Under the pieces are notes generated by a model. It saw only the letters and a program-made list of their open reading frames with translations, ran no database searches and was not told the origin of the DNA. A program made the translations under genes and the position numbers. Shown in pieces: positions 11,716-24,265 of a DNA stretch of 64,000 bases; position 1 is the stretch's first letter; each line of letters opens with the position of its first letter. The DNA comes from Balaenoptera acutorostrata (Eukaryota; Chordata; Mammalia; Artiodactyla; Balaenopteridae): NCBI RefSeq assembly GCF_949987535.1, contig NC_080070.1, forward strand, positions 14,327,770-14,391,769, read 5' to 3'.

Positions 11716-12156
11716 TGAATGTGAATTATATGCCTGGCACGTAATTGTCACTTAATAAATGTTAGTTTCCTTCACCTTTATTTTCTGACAGGTTGTAAAT
11801 TAGAGCCTTAATCCTAATTACATTTTCCATCTAGAAACCAGTAAAATCAACAAACATAGTGTGAAAAACTGTCTGTAGTGTGAATAGCAGCAGGGGTTGA
11901 GTTGCAGGATAGAGAAAATTAGGTAATTTTTTAGTTCCTGAAGTGGAGTCCTCAGAGTTTGACTTTATAGTATCGTGAAGTCCCCAAATGTCAGTGCACC
12001 TATACTCACTGGTGAACAAAGCTGTTTTCAGTGTCGTATTGGGAACATTATCTTTTCAATTGACTGTTTGATTCTCTGCACAGGAGTCTTTAGCTGTCAG
12101 GTTGAAGTCTGGTCATGATTCCGTGACTTGATTGCACCTCTCTCCACTTTTTCTAG

Positions 12157-12371
12157 TCTTGCATCGAGGCGCATGAGAAGGACATGGAGCTCTCGTTTGC
12201 TGTGCAGCGCAGCAAGGACATGGTGTGTGGGATCTGCATGGAGGTGGTCTATGAGAAAGCCAACCCCAGCGAGCGCCGCTTCGGGATCCTCTCCAACTGC
12301 AACCACACCTACTGTCTCAAGTGTATTCGCAAGTGGAGGAGTGCTAAGCAATTTGAGAGCAAGATCATAAA
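12157..12371 (+). CDS. MKRN1: MKRN1 coding exon C (RING, first part)
   Basis: The exon has 215 bases, with acceptor tttttctag and donor gtgaga. It encodes 71 codons from [14 protein letters not shown] plus two bases of a split Lys codon. It contains most of the C3HC4 RING that recruits the E2: CGIC, then [13 protein letters not shown]. The last Cys pair (CPEC) is on the next exon. Confidence 0.95.
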
Positions 12372-13125
12372 GTGAGACTCCTCCCCAATCTCCGTTTGTG
12401 CTTTCTATTTTGGGGAAGAATTTAGTATCTTGTGCCAACTTTCAACCAGATGGACCGCATTTAAATGCATGCATTTTATCTTGAAACTGGGGGTTCTTCT
12501 AATTGGGATTTCTTCTTTGTATTTCAGCTAGCTTCTAGATTAGTTGGTATATCTACTTTTATTTGAATGAGGAAACCGTATGTATCAGTTAGTAGAATCT
12601 TCGTGCTTTTTTCTGAGGAGATTGTGTTTAATGGATTAGCCAGTTTAGGTTCAGAGAACAAACTTATCTAGCTCTGAATGTATGTTTCCTGACATTTTAC
12701 ATTTTCCACTTTCCTATTCCATCCATTAAGCTAGCCAATAATCCACCATCCTTTAAAGATTGTTCTCATAACTGAACAAAAACTACATAATCTAAACAGA
12801 GCAAAGTTACAAGAAATAAATTTATTTAAACGAAAGAAAAAGGAGTCTGTGTGAAATGTATTCTTTTGTTGTTTTTTTTTTTTTAACCTAAGTTATTTTT
12901 TTTTTAATGCACTGGCTAGCCGTTGAGTTGAATTTATAAAGGGGTTTGTCTTGCCTCAAAAGAAATGGTCAGTTGCGTGACCAGTGTGTGGAACCCTTTC
13001 AGGAAAAGCCCACTTGCCTTTCAGTTAAGTCTTTAAATCTGGAGGTGACACACCAGGGTGTGTCCTTGAAGGAGAGTGGGCCTGTAAAGGGGAATTTGCA
13101 TTGCAGCATGTTCATTGTTTCCCAG
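12372..13125. other. MKRN1 intron C-D
   Basis: No repeat recognised. Contains T-runs near 12873 and 12898 but no tail-flanking duplication that I can see. Confidence 0.4.
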
Positions 13126-13236
13126 GTCCTGCCCAGAATGCCGGATCACATCTAACTTTGTCATTCCAAGTGAGTACTGGGTGGAGGAGAAAGAAGAGAA
13201 GCAGAAACTCATTCAGAAATACAAGGAGGCAATGAG
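13126..13236 (+). CDS. MKRN1: MKRN1 coding exon D (RING, last part)
   Basis: The exon has 111 bases, with acceptor tttcccag and donor gtatga. It starts by completing Lys, then gives [18 protein letters not shown], which closes the RING, and a basic/acidic helix [17 protein letters not shown]. It ends two bases into a Ser codon. Confidence 0.95.
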
Positions 13237-13792
13237 GTATGAGCACTGCAGCCTTTTCTCAACCTAAGATCCCAACGTCGCTTGGGTTCACTTTGAAAAG
13301 AACAGTGCTGCATTATATACTCCTACCTCCTTCCTACCCTTTCTTTTACTTCCCAGTACAGTTTATTTTGTCACCCGCTGATAACACTTACCTGTTCTGT
13401 ATCTTGCTATAACACAGTTCTTGGGGTGCACGCCAAGGGCTGCGTTACGATGGAGTCTGCACTGCTGATAGAGCTAAAGCCCCAGGAATGGGGTCTGCCT
13501 TGTCCTGATTCCATGTTACGGTTGTCCTATGTTCTTGTGTGTGGGCTTTCTCAAAGGTTTTCTCTCTGCTGGATCTGCGGTAGTAGGGCTGTTAAACAGC
13601 TAGACTTGACCAGTTTCTGTTTCTAGTCAGTGGTTCATGCAATAGCACACACGTGTTTAAGAACACACCTTGGGGAGGGCTGTAAACAGACGTACCAGTT
13701 CTATCCCTCCCTGTTTAAAGAAACCCTGGATGATAGTCAAATACAGACCTGAAATCCACTGTGAATAAGGGTTGCGATATTTTCCTTTCCAG

Positions 13793-13931
13793 CAACAAGG
13801 CGTGCAGGTATTTTGATGAAGGACGTGGGAGCTGCCCATTTGGAGGGAACTGTTTTTACAAGCATGCGTACCCTGATGGCCGTAGAGAGGAGCCACAGAG
13901 ACAGAAAGTGGGAACATCAAGCAGATACCGG
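13793..13931 (+). CDS. MKRN1: MKRN1 coding exon E (C3H finger 4)
   Basis: The exon has 139 bases, with acceptor cctttccag and donor gtaact. It encodes the fourth CCCH finger ([20 protein letters not shown] followed by KH) and the basic stretch [20 protein letters not shown]. The exon ends at a codon boundary. Confidence 0.95.
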
Positions 13932-14287
13932 GTAACTCTCACTGTTTTTTTAAAGGAGGGGAAATACCACACTCTCAGTTGAGTCCCACACAGATTGGGG
14001 TAGGGGAAGGAGAAGATTAACAGTGGGAGCGAGACTAGAGCGTTACAGGAGGAAACCGACTTCAGCAAACTGGGAGGGCTATGAGAGGAGAAACTAGAAT
14101 GCTTAACGCTCTAGACTAAACTGTTGGCCTCAAGTAACCAGAGGGGAGGAGTTGGTAAAGTCGAAACCCTAAATGAGAAGTCTGGTTCGTCATGCCCTCT
14201 GGTGTGCTGGACGTTTTGCCTTAGAAACAACAGAATAGAAGATGCTACTCGGCAGTGCCATCCCTATCACGGCCCTGTTTTTTACAG

Positions 14288-14500
14288 GCCCAACGAAGGA
14301 ACCACTTCTGGGAGCTCATTGAGGAAAGAGAGAACGGCAACCCCTTTGACAACGACGAAGAAGAGGTTGTCACCTTTGAGCTGGGCGAGATGTTGCTTAT
14401 GCTTTTGGCTGCAGGTGGGGACGACGACCTGACAGACTCTGAAGACGAGTGGGACTTGTTTCACGATGAGCTGGAAGATTTTTATGACTTGGATCTATAG
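14288..14500 (+). CDS. MKRN1: MKRN1 terminal coding exon F (acidic C-terminus)
   Basis: The exon gives 70 codons and a TAG stop, with acceptor ttttttacag. It begins AQRRNHFWELIEEREN and ends DEWDLFHDELEDFYDLDL, the conserved acidic makorin-1 tail. Compared with my recollection of the human tail it differs only slightly (GDDDL for GDDEL). Length and frame are complete. Confidence 0.95.
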   Translation, partial: AQRRNHFWELIEERENGNPFDNDEEEVVTFELGEMLLMLLAAGGDDDLTDSEDEWDLFHDELEDFYDLDL

Positions 14501-14704
14501 CAGCTTTGCGGGGCGTGTGAACTGGTCTGCTGAGCCTCAGACGGCAGCTGTCCCCGCTGGTGGCGGCAGCGCCCGTGGTTCTCTTCTAGGCAGGCCTCTC
14601 AACTCCAGGTGCTGTCGTAATAATTTTTACCCAGGGCCTGTCTTCTCAATCCCTCACCTTTCCCCAAGGAATATGTTGTTTCCTCTGTTTAAAAAAGTTA
14701 CAAA

Positions 14705-14710
14705 AATAAA
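14705..14710 (+). promoter_or_regulatory. Proximal poly(A) signal AATAAA in MKRN1 3'UTR
   Basis: This is a canonical hexamer about 205 bases after the stop, followed by a T-rich stretch (agtttttttgtaac). It is a plausible alternative short 3' end. A further hexamer lies at 15186-15191. Confidence 0.45.
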
Positions 14711-15974
14711 TCTTAAAGTTAGTTTTTTTGTAACATGAATTTAACTGTCAGACAGTTAGAGTGTAGGTTTGTTGCGTCATCTGTTTTCAGCCAGATTCAC
14801 ACAGTTCAAGGGTAGCGTTTCTGGATTTCCAGTACTCATTTTTGAGGACCCCAGGTTCAAAACTAACAGCTTTGGCCCTGCTTTGGGGGGTTCCAAGAAT
14901 TGGGGTGGTAGGTGAAGGATCTGAACTGTGGCATGTAGCCTTCTGCTATAGACTTAGGCGGATGCTTGAGGTTTCTGGTGAATTCTGCACATCTGTGTTT
15001 TTATATCTGTTCCCTGCCCTGTAATCCCCACCCTGTGCACTTGTTCTGTGGTTTTGGTCTCTTTAATTGCACACAAGTACTACTGCTGGGTAACCAGAAC
15101 CAGGTGTGACTGTGTTGAGATTTTTACTGTGTTTAGCCTGATAGGAAAATTGTGAAAGAACACATATAAAGATATAGTGGGATAAAATAAATGCAGAGTT
15201 GGAAGTTGACTCCCAAGGGCTGATAGACTTGGTACGTGTGAGTGTGTAACAAGCTTCTCATCCCTGCATAGATGCAGTGTCTGTAGCCTTAGTGGAAAAA
15301 CTCAAGTTTAGTGGTTTCAGCCTCGTGTGGCAAATAGATCTTAAAAAAGGACAAAGCAGTATATTGGTAGCTGTTAATAGAGCAGGGCTAGCTCTGTCTG
15401 TATAAATAGGGAAATGGGCTTAGCCATAGAAGTTCAAACTATCTGGTTATCTCATGTATTAACACAAACTGGGTCTCAGTTACACGGTTGTATTTAATGT
15501 TTTATGATCTCCTAGACTTTCTAGTCCAGGCACTTTTTGACAAACCTTTGTCCTCATTTGAGGGGTTTTGTTGTCGGGTTTTTGTGTTCGTTTTTGTGGG
15601 TATTTGCCTCATTCCATCCCTGAGCTTTGCAGCTAGACAGGTGTGATTCAAAACTATGTTCTAAGGTGTTTCCTGTAGTGGAGTAATTGGTTTGCAGTAG
15701 TAAGTCATGCTTTTCCACTAAAAGGGGATGGAGGGGTGGTAATCCACAAGATAAGCTGAAGTTAAATTGTTAGAAGAATTCCTTGATCAGAAATTATAAA
15801 TTTGCGTTTTGTTGCTCTATTTCCTGAAAATAACTTGGAGATGCCCCTGATTTGTCCATCTACTGCTTTGATTCCTTGGATACCACTCATTCTTTCATGT
15901 TAAGCAAAAACAAGTAATTGTTGCAGAGGTCTCTGTATTTTGCAGCTGCCCTTTTGTAAGACGCACTTTTCCCA

Positions 15975-15980
15975 AATAAA
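15975..15980 (+). promoter_or_regulatory. Distal poly(A) signal AATAAA, likely main MKRN1 3' end
   Basis: The hexamer is followed 10-20 bases later by an A-run and then a TG/T-rich element (ggctttctgttttgtgt), the usual layout of a cleavage site. Confidence 0.65.
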
Positions 15981-16372
15981 ACAATTTTAAAAACCCATAA
16001 CTTGGCTTTCTGTTTTGTGTAATGAGCCATTTTGAAATGTGCAGATGTCAAAGCATATTTGTTTCTTTCATCGCCTCTTGGATCAGTTCATCAGTTAGTC
16101 AAATTTCTGTGGATATAGGTTCATTGAGAAAAGTTGACACCTTTCCTAAAACATCTAGCCTGCTGAGAAATGTTTGAGAGAGAAAGAGATAAAGAGGAAA
16201 ACCTTACCAGCTGGGATCATCAAATTATATATTTCTTTTTAGGATTTTTAAGACTAACCCTTAGGCCTTCTTTATTGGCCAGTGGCACTGACAGTTTCTG
16301 TTGCCATGTGCTGGTTGAACCTGCTTCAGACCCGCAAATAACGGTGTTTTTGTTCCTAATTCTACTACATGG

Positions 16373-16506
16373 TTTTTTTTTTTGTTTTTTGTTTTTGGCC
16401 GTGCTGCGTCGCTTGTGGGATCTTAGTTCCCTGACCAGGGGATCCAACCCGGGCCCTCAGCAGTGAAAGTGTGGAGTCCTAACCACTGGACCACCAGGGA
16501 ATTCCC
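16373..16506 (-). mobile_element. CHR-type SINE fragment
   Basis: T-rich tail, then gatcttagttccctgaccag and taaccactggaccaccaggg. TSD not clear. Confidence 0.8.
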
Positions 16507-19213
16507 TATATAAATTTTTTTATTATTAAAATAAAAACCCTTCCACCACTCCAATGGAAGACCTTCAGTAACCTTTTTACAGTGCCTATTTGTAAAATAA
16601 TTTAGTATCTATAATTAAGAATTAATAGTTGTAATATCTGTATTAAGAATTAATGCTATTGAAAATGTCTCCACATCTAGGACTGTGTGTATTGCAACTT
16701 ATTGTAGTCATGGTCATAGCTGAAGGTCCACGGAGGTGTGTGTTTCTGTGCAAGCTCCCTTCTGGTGGATCTTTAGCTGAAGCTGCTCCCTTCCAGAAGT
16801 GCCGAAAGTTCACCTGCAGCTGCTGCTGCTGAGGCCTTGCTGGGGACCACATGTACTCCCAGAGGGATGCCAGGGAATGCCTAAGGCGAGGTGGAAGTGC
16901 TGGGGATCTGAGCCGGGGGAGAGACTTAAGCCTCTGTTTTTTTGGTGTCCAGAAAGTAGGAAGAGGCTCATCAGTAGCTGCCCCGTTGGCAGCGTGTCTG
17001 AGTCTGTGGTGGGGAGAATGGTCTAGGCATGACCCAGGTGGTGATAATAGCTTACTGCCGGAGTTTCGGTGGGTTGGTGTTTGGAGCTGCTCTCTTTGTG
17101 TCTCAGAAAAGGCAGTGGAAGCTTACGTATAAGCCTGTCCTTACTGCGTGTTGCTGCCTGGTCACTGCCTGCATTGAAAGTGAGCTCTTTCTGTGTGCTT
17201 GCCGATTGCAGACAGTTGGGGGACCACCGGTGATGAGTGAAACTTCTTTCCCATTTGCACAAAACTACCATCTCAACGTCTTTCCTGCCACCACACACAA
17301 TACGTGATGTTTACATCTGTGACTATAACTCCTGTGGACATTCACAGATTGTTTTTTTTAAAGGTTGGAGGAAAAGTGAAGGAAATACTGCCAAAGATTT
17401 GGGGGAGGGAGGAGGTATGCTGTTGATAAAAGTATCTGTAGTCGTCATTATTCACGCTTTTCAAATGTCCAAGTCGGCTTTCTGGGTGTGCGGTACAGTG
17501 GCAAAGCCCATCTAACTTTCGTGAGCTGATGAAATGTGAGCGGAAGTGACAAATATCATTTCCAGATGAAAGTTAAGAGCCAGTCAGCCCATGGGTTTCC
17601 TCATTCTCCACTTTCACATGGCCATGCGTAATTTCTGAGGAGGTGGAGTTTCCACCGGCCTGGGTCACACTGCAGGGAGAGGTGGGGCGGACACTCAGCT
17701 GACCTCTGGGGGGCATGGGACGCCAGCTGGGGGGCAAAAGGCCTCTGAAATTTTGGGTCTTCATGTTGTCACAGCATAACAACCAGTCCTATGTTGAAAT
17801 CATCTGTTTAAAGAAATGAGCTGTCATTTTTTACAGAAATCTAAGTAAAAGATTTTCAGTATTTAAAATATTCATTTATGTTTACAATACTTTTTAGACA
17901 CCTCTATTCAAGATAATCCAGTAGAAAATAAATTGTAAGGTGATAAAGTAAATTGTACCGATGAACAAACATAAATAAACTTTATCTTTTATAATTGATA
18001 CATCGTATACAGACAACGATTAGTAGGAAAAGCATTATTACAAACTTTACTTGCTTTTTTGCCTAATCTTTGATGATAAATACTACTAATGAAAATATGT
18101 AATTTTTTTTAGAAGAATGAGATTTTGTACTACAGTTTTTAAATATGTCGGAAGGACTTTAGTTGAATTGCTGTAAGTTGGTTAGCTAGATGATAAGTTT
18201 TTAAGTAGCCCTCAAACACTAGAAGACATTTCTGAGGGTAGCATAGGCTTGTGCAGGAAAGGGATTTCCCTCTAAGTGGGAAAAGAATCTTTAAAATTTT
18301 AAGCAGCCAGTGCTTATTTTGTATTGAATGACAGGAAGAGATCCATTGCTGGTAATAGAAAATACCTAAGATCTTACTTTCACCAGAACTAACCAGGTCT
18401 TAGTGCAGCTCCCTTATCAGTACATAGAAGAAATACGCCTTGTAGTACCTAAACAAATACGTGTTTTTAGGTTCAAGTGATGTGCTTTACTTCCCTTTTA
18501 ATTAAAAACTTGTTCCCCTCAACAAATACTTAGAAATTGACTTCCAGAAAGTTTGTACCTCCTCTGTCTTTGCCAACAGTGATCATAATCTAAAATGCAA
18601 AATTATGAATTTCTAAGAAAAAAAGATTTGTTTAAAGGAAGACTGATGATATATTTGCCCTCTTGTAAAGGGCTTATTTCCTTTTTACTTATATAGATGC
18701 AGGTGCACAAACTCACTTTCTTCCCCTGCCCTTGCCTTCTGCGTTAAAATTGTGTTAACGGATAACGTTTTTAATAAGATGAAGGTAACCATTTGTTACA
18801 GAGCCAGCACCGTGCTAGCACTGAGGTGCTGTGAGCACAGATGTGGCGGAAACAGTGCTCATCAAAATAGTCCATGTGATCCCTTCCATTTCCAAACTTC
18901 TTTGCTGTTAAATTGGTACCATGTGACTGACTTGGACCCCGTGCTGCATGCCTCCTCCATCCCTCCTCCTGCCAAGGAGATGTTGGAAGCCCCCCGCTGA
19001 GTCGGCAGTTACAAGGTGGAGGGATCCCGAGTCCCCAGGTCACTGGAGAAGAGAACCCCTCCACCCCAAATCAGATTTTGCATGAACAAGAGATTCACTG
19101 AGATTTGCGAGTCTATTTTGTTTTTGTTTTTTTTTGCCGATGTAGCCTAGCGTGAAATATCCTAATAACGATAGCTGTAGTCCTTTTCTTAATGGAGTTA
19201 GAGATATTTGTGT
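16507..19213. other. Intergenic region downstream of MKRN1
   Basis: 2.7 kb with no recognised gene. Open frames here are short and have no familiar motifs. No clear repeat families seen. Confidence 0.4.
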
Positions 19214-19343
19214 TATTTATTTGTTTGTTTGTTTGCCACGACACGCGGCATGCAGCATCTTAGTTCCCCAACCAGGGATGGAACCTGTGCCCCCTGCAGT
19301 GGAAGTGTGGAGTCTTAACCACTGGACTGCCAGGGAAGTCCCA
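19214..19343 (-). mobile_element. CHR-type SINE fragment
   Basis: (TTTG)n tail, tcttagttccccaaccaggg, ccactggactgccagggaag. Flanks attgtgt/tttgtgt suggest a decayed TSD. Confidence 0.8.
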
Positions 19344-21039
19344 TTGTGTGATTATTTTTGATAATTATAAATTATGATAACTACTATAAAGGTGTAAAAC
19401 GAGAGCTTTCAATGGGAGGCCTGGCTCGTCTCTGGCCAGGGAAAGCTCATCTGAGCTGAGATCTGAAAGGGGGGAAAAGGGCATCACCCTTCAGACCAAA
19501 GACGTGTGCTGAAGCCGTGAAGCCGGCAAAGGCAGAACATACGACACCTTGTACTGAACCCTACCATCAGTGGCAGTCGATACCCTGCAGGATATGCCCA
19601 GTTTACTATCTTAGCTATAACACTTCCTTTCCTTTTAGAAAAGAATATCAATGCAAGTGTGTCTGTAACATTTATAGGGATAATATTGGGTTGCCCTAAT
19701 ATATCAAGATGATCTTCCTAAGTTTTAGTACTTCAGTAAAATGTGACACACCCAACTGGTCCTCTTCTTAGCCTAACCAGAACTTAGCCCTCCTCTGAAG
19801 TCACTGCACCCCCAGAATCCTGTCCCACAGGGACCTCAGCTGTCACTCTTCTAAAGCCACTTGCACGTTATTGGGCCACCTATGCCATAATTTGAAGTCC
19901 TTGCCACCTAGCCATAACACTGTCATCATAGGAGAACTTGCACGATGCTTTATAAAGCACTGTCCGAGCTTTCTTAACTGATCCTCACAAGCCTGTAAAG
20001 TAGTTAAGGCCAGTTTTTGTCTCATTTTGCAAATGAGAACACCAAGGTGCAGGAGTTAACTAGCCCCGTGTCAAACAGGCAGTGTGTCCGTGGAAGCCTT
20101 ATAGCTTTGGACTCCACATCTGGGTCTCTACACAGATCTGCTGCCATTTGCTTCCTTTCTGGATATAGCTCACTTTTCTGGGTGACTTGAGTAACAGATT
20201 TATACTCTTCCTCACCACCATCCCCTCAGTTGGCCTTTGTGACTTGAACATCTGTTCTCTCTTGACACTGTGGAGTCCTAAGCCTCAAGGTTTGGGGGGA
20301 ATGATTTTTTTTGTCGTTATTCTAGTTCTGTTTACTTGCATCAGGAGATTCAAATGTAAGAAATTTAGTTTCTTACAGAGGATATGCTTTGTTTAAATCC
20401 TGCAGACTTCAAAGACAGGCAAAACACAACTCTTACCCTCTAGCTTATAATCTAGTCTTAAGTGTCTGAGATGATCAGTGCAGTTAAGTGGCTTGCTTGC
20501 TAATCATACTGCTGGTATAAAGGAGTAAAGGAGTAGCAGAGACATGGAACCTCCGCTCCAGAGCAGTGCTATTCACTGCAAGTTGTGACCCATTCATGGA
20601 TGGGGAGAACAATTTATGGGCCACAAGCAACATTTTAAGCAAATGAATGGTATATTTATGTCAGAGTGCATCTCATGTGATAAGGACACGTTTTACCGGG
20701 TAGAAATGTAAATTGTGTTTCTTAATATGGATTATAGTCATAAAGTTCCGAAACACTGCTGTCGTAACCTACAGTCTTAGGGACTCTAAAGGTCATTTCT
20801 AGAGACATAGTAGTCTGTGGACTGCAGCTTGGGACACAGGTGCATTACAAGTTTTGGTACCAACACAATTATAAAAGGAAAGGCAAACTTGGGCACTGAA
20901 ATTAAGGGACAGTGCTCATTTACATGATAACTATTCACAGGTTTCTATTAATAACATTTTTTATTATACAAATGTAACAGAAAATCATATAAAGTTTTAA
21001 ACCCAAAGAATCCAATGTGATAGGTAAAACTCTAGAATG
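19344..21039. other. Intergenic, mostly unassigned
   Basis: 19930-20130 looks like a diverged antisense MIR (actgatcctcacaagcctgt, tttgcaaatgagaac). The rest gives no confident assignment. Confidence 0.4.
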
Positions 21040-21895
21040 ACCCTTGCTCAGATATCATACCATCCCCTTTGAGTGGATGGAACTTGTGAATATGATGGGA
21101 GATCTCACTCCTGTGATTATGTGTCATTATAATGCAAAAGAGACCTTATCCTGGGTAGGTCTGACCTAATAAGGTGAATCCTTTCAAAGTAGAGTTTTCA
21201 CTGGCTGGTTGCCAAAGAGAAAGTGGAGAGATATGCTCCAGCTGGCCTGGCTGAAAGCAAACACCCATGTCGTGATTGCCTATGGGGACGGGGACCGTGT
21301 GGCAAGGAACTGCAGGCAGCCTTTAAGAGCTGGCAGGAGGGGGCTTCCCTGGTGGTGCAGTGGTTAAGAATCTGCCTGCCAATGCAGGGGACACGGGCTT
21401 GAGCCCTGGTCCAGGAAGATCCCACATGCCGCGGAGCAACTAAGCCCATGCGCCACAACTACTGAGCCTGTGCTCTAGAGCCCGTGCTCCGCAACAAGAG
21501 AAGGCACCGCAATGAGAAGCCCACGCACTGGAACAAAGTGTAGCCCCCGCTCGCCGCAACTAGAGAAAGCCCACGTGCGGCAACGAAGACCCAGCGCAGC
21601 CGAAACAAACAAAAGAACTGACAGGAAAACAAGGACCTCGGTCCTACAACCACGGAAAATGAATTCTGCCAACATCCAGTGAGTCTGGAAGAAGAACCTG
21701 AGACCCAGATGAAAACCACAGCCCTGCCTGACACCTTGCTTTCAGCCTGGTGAGACTCTGAGCAGAGAATCCACCTAAGCTGTGCGTGCACATCTACAGA
21801 AACCTACAGAAACTATGAGATAATAAACTTGTTTTAAACCACTAAGTTTGTAGCAATTTGTTATGCAGTAATAGAAAACTAATATACCCAGGAAT
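21040..21895 (+). mobile_element. MaLR-type LTR (MLT1-like), split by a SINE
   Basis: tggaacttgtgaatatgatg, ggaactgcaggcagccttta, ttaaaccactaagtttgtag and atagaaaactaatata are MaLR LTR blocks in order. A SINE interrupts it. Only an old solo LTR; no internal retroviral genes. Confidence 0.65.
21340..21610 (+). mobile_element. CHR-type SINE, full length
   Basis: Sense copy. TSD aagagctggcagga / aagaactgacagga with two differences, so older than many others here. Confidence 0.9.
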
Positions 21896-22001
21896 AACAC
21901 TTTGGTTTATATCTTTCTAGTTATATCATTTGTAGTTTTCTTTCTGTGTACATCTATACTTTTTTGCTTGTAATGGAATCATACTTTTTCTTTAATCTTT
22001 T

Positions 22002-22327
22002 TTTAAGATTTAATTTTATTTATTTTTGGCTGCGTTGGGTCTTCATTGCTGCGCGCAGGCTTTCTCTAGTTGCGGCGAGCGGGGGCTACTCTTCGTTGCG
22101 GTGTGCGGGCTTCTCAATGCGGTGGCTTCTCTTGTTACAGAGCACGGGCTCTAGGCACATGGGCCTCGGTAGCTGCGGCTTGCGAGCTCTAAGGCACAGG
22201 CTCAGTAGTTGTGGTGCACAGGCTTAGTTGCTCTGTGGCATGTGGGATCGTCCCAGACCAGGGATCGAACCTGTGTCCCGTGCATTGGCAGGCATATTCT
22301 TATGCACTGGGCCACCAGGGAAGTCCC
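22002..22327 (-). mobile_element. CHR-type SINE, full length
   Basis: Antisense. TSD tctttaatctttt at 21989-22001 and 22328-22340. Confidence 0.95.
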
Positions 22328-22391
22328 TCTTTAATCTTTTATTTACCCTATTGTTAAACATTTTTCACCCCATTAAACAATGATACCACAC

Positions 22392-22598
22392 TTTTTTTTT
22401 TGGTTTTTTTTGGAGTATAGTTGATTTACAATGTTGTGTTAGTTTCAGGTGTAGAGCAAAGTGAATTAGTTATACATACACATATATCCACTCTTTTTTA
22501 GATTCTTTTCCCATGTAGGCCATTACAGAGTACTGAGTAGAGTTCTCTGTGCTATACACAGTAGGTCCTTATTAGTTTTCTATTTTATATATAGTAGT
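22392..22598 (-). mobile_element. L1 3'UTR end, 5' truncated
   Basis: Antisense block ggagtatagttgatttacaa ... gtgctatacacagtaggtcc. TSD taccacac at 22384-22391 and 22599-22606. Same end type as 27560-27753 and 30813-30962. Confidence 0.85.
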
Positions 22599-22813
22599 TA
22601 CCACACCTTTAAAAGTTGTGTAGAATTTATGTAATCCCTATTGGTGGAGATTATTTTCAGGTTTTCATTATTATTAGCAGTACTGTCTCACACAATCCAC
22701 GAACAATTCCTGAATCTAAATACCTAGAAGTAGTCTTCCCAATATTTAAAAAACCTTTGCTCCTTTCCAGCCATCAACTAATTCTCTCCTACTTTCTCAT
22801 TGTGAGAGCTCTT

Positions 22814-22947
22814 TTTTTTTTTTAACTTTTCTTTTTTTTTGGCCTCTCCATGCAGCAGTTCCACTGACCTTCCCTGACCAGGGATTGAACCCAGGGCCTC
22901 GGCAGTGAGAGCCCGGAGTCCTAACCACTGGACTGCCAGGGAAGTCC
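22814..22947 (-). mobile_element. CHR-type SINE
   Basis: Antisense short form with 18-base perfect TSD ctcattgtgagagctctt at 22796-22813 and 22948-22965. Confidence 0.95.
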
Positions 22948-22989
22948 CTCATTGTGAGAGCTCTTGAACAAGGGATCTCTACTAATGAC

Positions 22990-23215
22990 TTTAAGGTAAC
23001 TACCCTTTATTGAATGCATAGTGTGCCAGGCCCTGTGCTTAGCACTTCATTCATTTCACATTTACTCCTTAGAGCAATCTGAGGTGAATGGCGTCTGTTT
23101 TACAATGGTGGAAACTGAAACTTACGTTACATCATTTGCCTGTGGCTTCACAGCTGATGAGCTGCGGAGCAGCCTTCAAACTTAGCACCTTCTGACTAGA
23201 GGCTAGACTCAAGTA
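22990..23215 (-). repeat. MIR SINE (antisense)
   Basis: ctttattgaatgcatagtgt, gccaggccctgtgcttagca, tggcttcacagctgatgagc: antisense MIR layout. Confidence 0.65.
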
Positions 23216-23539
23216 GGCTGTGCTGCCTGCAGTGGACTCGCCTCATCATTCTACCAAAAGTGCATTGCCAAGGGCAACCGGTGACGGTCCTGCCAGATTC
23301 AGGAACTGCAGGGACCTTTACTCCATGTCTTTGGCTTTTCCCAGCAATAGGTGGAATTGATCACTATTCCCCCCAGTCTTTAATGTTATTTTACACCAGT
23401 GTTTCTCAAACCATTCATGGTAAAAAGACTAGTTGTCTTAGAAAAAAAAAAAAATTCCAGTTCATCATGGGCCTTCTGTGAAAGGCAGAACTTCTGTGAA
23501 AGGCAATAAAAATAAGTTGTTAGAAAAATGGGATGGAAG

Positions 23540-23745
23540 GGACTTCCCTGGTGGTCCAGTGGGTAAGACTCCACACTCCCAATGCAGGGGGCCTGGGTTC
23601 GATCCCTGGTCAGGGAACTAGATCCCACATGCATGCCGCAACTAAGAGTTCACATGCCTCAACTAAGGAGCCGCCTGCCACAACTAAGACCCGGTACAAC
23701 CAAATAGATAAATACACACATACATAAATAAATATTTTTTTAAAA
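23540..23745 (+). mobile_element. CHR-type SINE
   Basis: gacttccctggtggtccagt head, tRNA-unrelated body and (ATAA)n tail. TSD not resolved. Confidence 0.9.
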
Positions 23746-23938
23746 AGCTACATTGGAAAAAAAATCAGCTTTTCTAAAGCCAGTGTTCCTCACCTTTTTT
23801 TTTCTAAGTGACAAATCCCTTTCTCAGTTGTTTCTGAGTAATATATAATCTTAGTAATTCCCTTAGGGATTAAAAAAAAAGTGTTTCAGTGTTTTTGTAT
23901 GGTATACAATGATTAAAGTTAAAAAGCAATACTTATGG

Positions 23939-24265
23939 GCTTCCGTGGTGGCACAGTGGTTAAGAATCTGCCTGCAGGGGCTTCCCTGGTGGCGCAGTGG
24001 TTGAGAATCTGCCTGCTAATGCAGGGGACACGGGTTCGAGCCCTGGTCTGGGAAGATCCCACATGCCACGGAGCAGCTGGGCCCGTGAGCCACAATTGCT
24101 GAGCCTGCGCGTCTGGAGCCTGTGCTCCGCAACAAGAGAGGCCGCGATAGTGAGAGGCCCGCGCACCGCGATGAAGAGTGGCCCCCACTTGCCGCAACTC
24201 GAGAAAGCCCTCGCACAGAAACGAAGACCCAACACAGCCATAAAATTAAAAAAAAAAAAAAAAAA
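23939..24265 (+). mobile_element. Composite CHR-type SINE with duplicated head
   Basis: A 39-base SINE head (gggcttccgtggtggcacag ... ctgcctgc) runs straight into a complete SINE with its own head at 23979. One TSD, agcaatacttatgg (23925-23938 and 24266-24279), flanks the whole unit, so it entered as one insertion. Confidence 0.9.

Larger units (their letters stand above)
1..15996 (+). other. MKRN1: MKRN1 gene, 3' part (six coding exons plus 3'UTR)
   Basis: Makorin-1 is an RNA-binding E3 ubiquitin ligase. Known roles include ubiquitination of TERT, p53/p21 and other targets, and binding of poly(A)/PABP complexes in translation quality control. Six exons join in frame (phases checked at each junction) and give about 375 residues ending in the acidic tail DLFHDELEDFYDLDL. 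In order they encode the end of the second C3H finger, a Ser-rich linker, a third C3H finger, the makorin Cys-His motif, a C3HC4 RING, a fourth C3H finger and the acidic C-terminus. The intact introns show this is the parental gene and not one of the many MKRN1 retrocopies. The first exons (N-terminal Ala/Gly-rich region and first C3H fingers) are not found in the window and should lie to the left. Confidence 0.95.
14501..15996 (+). other. MKRN1: MKRN1 3'UTR
   Basis: This is about 1.5 kb of unique sequence after the stop, largely free of recognisable repeats. It ends just after the AATAAA at 15975-15980, followed by an A-rich stretch and a TG-rich downstream element. The length fits the long makorin-1 mRNA form. 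Two earlier AATAAA hexamers could give shorter 3'UTRs. The end point is inferred from the signal, not from transcript data. Confidence 0.7.

Noticed and set aside
7879..14500. MKRN1 as a processed pseudogene
   Set aside because: Six exons with proper introns and no frame breaks argue for the functional parental gene.
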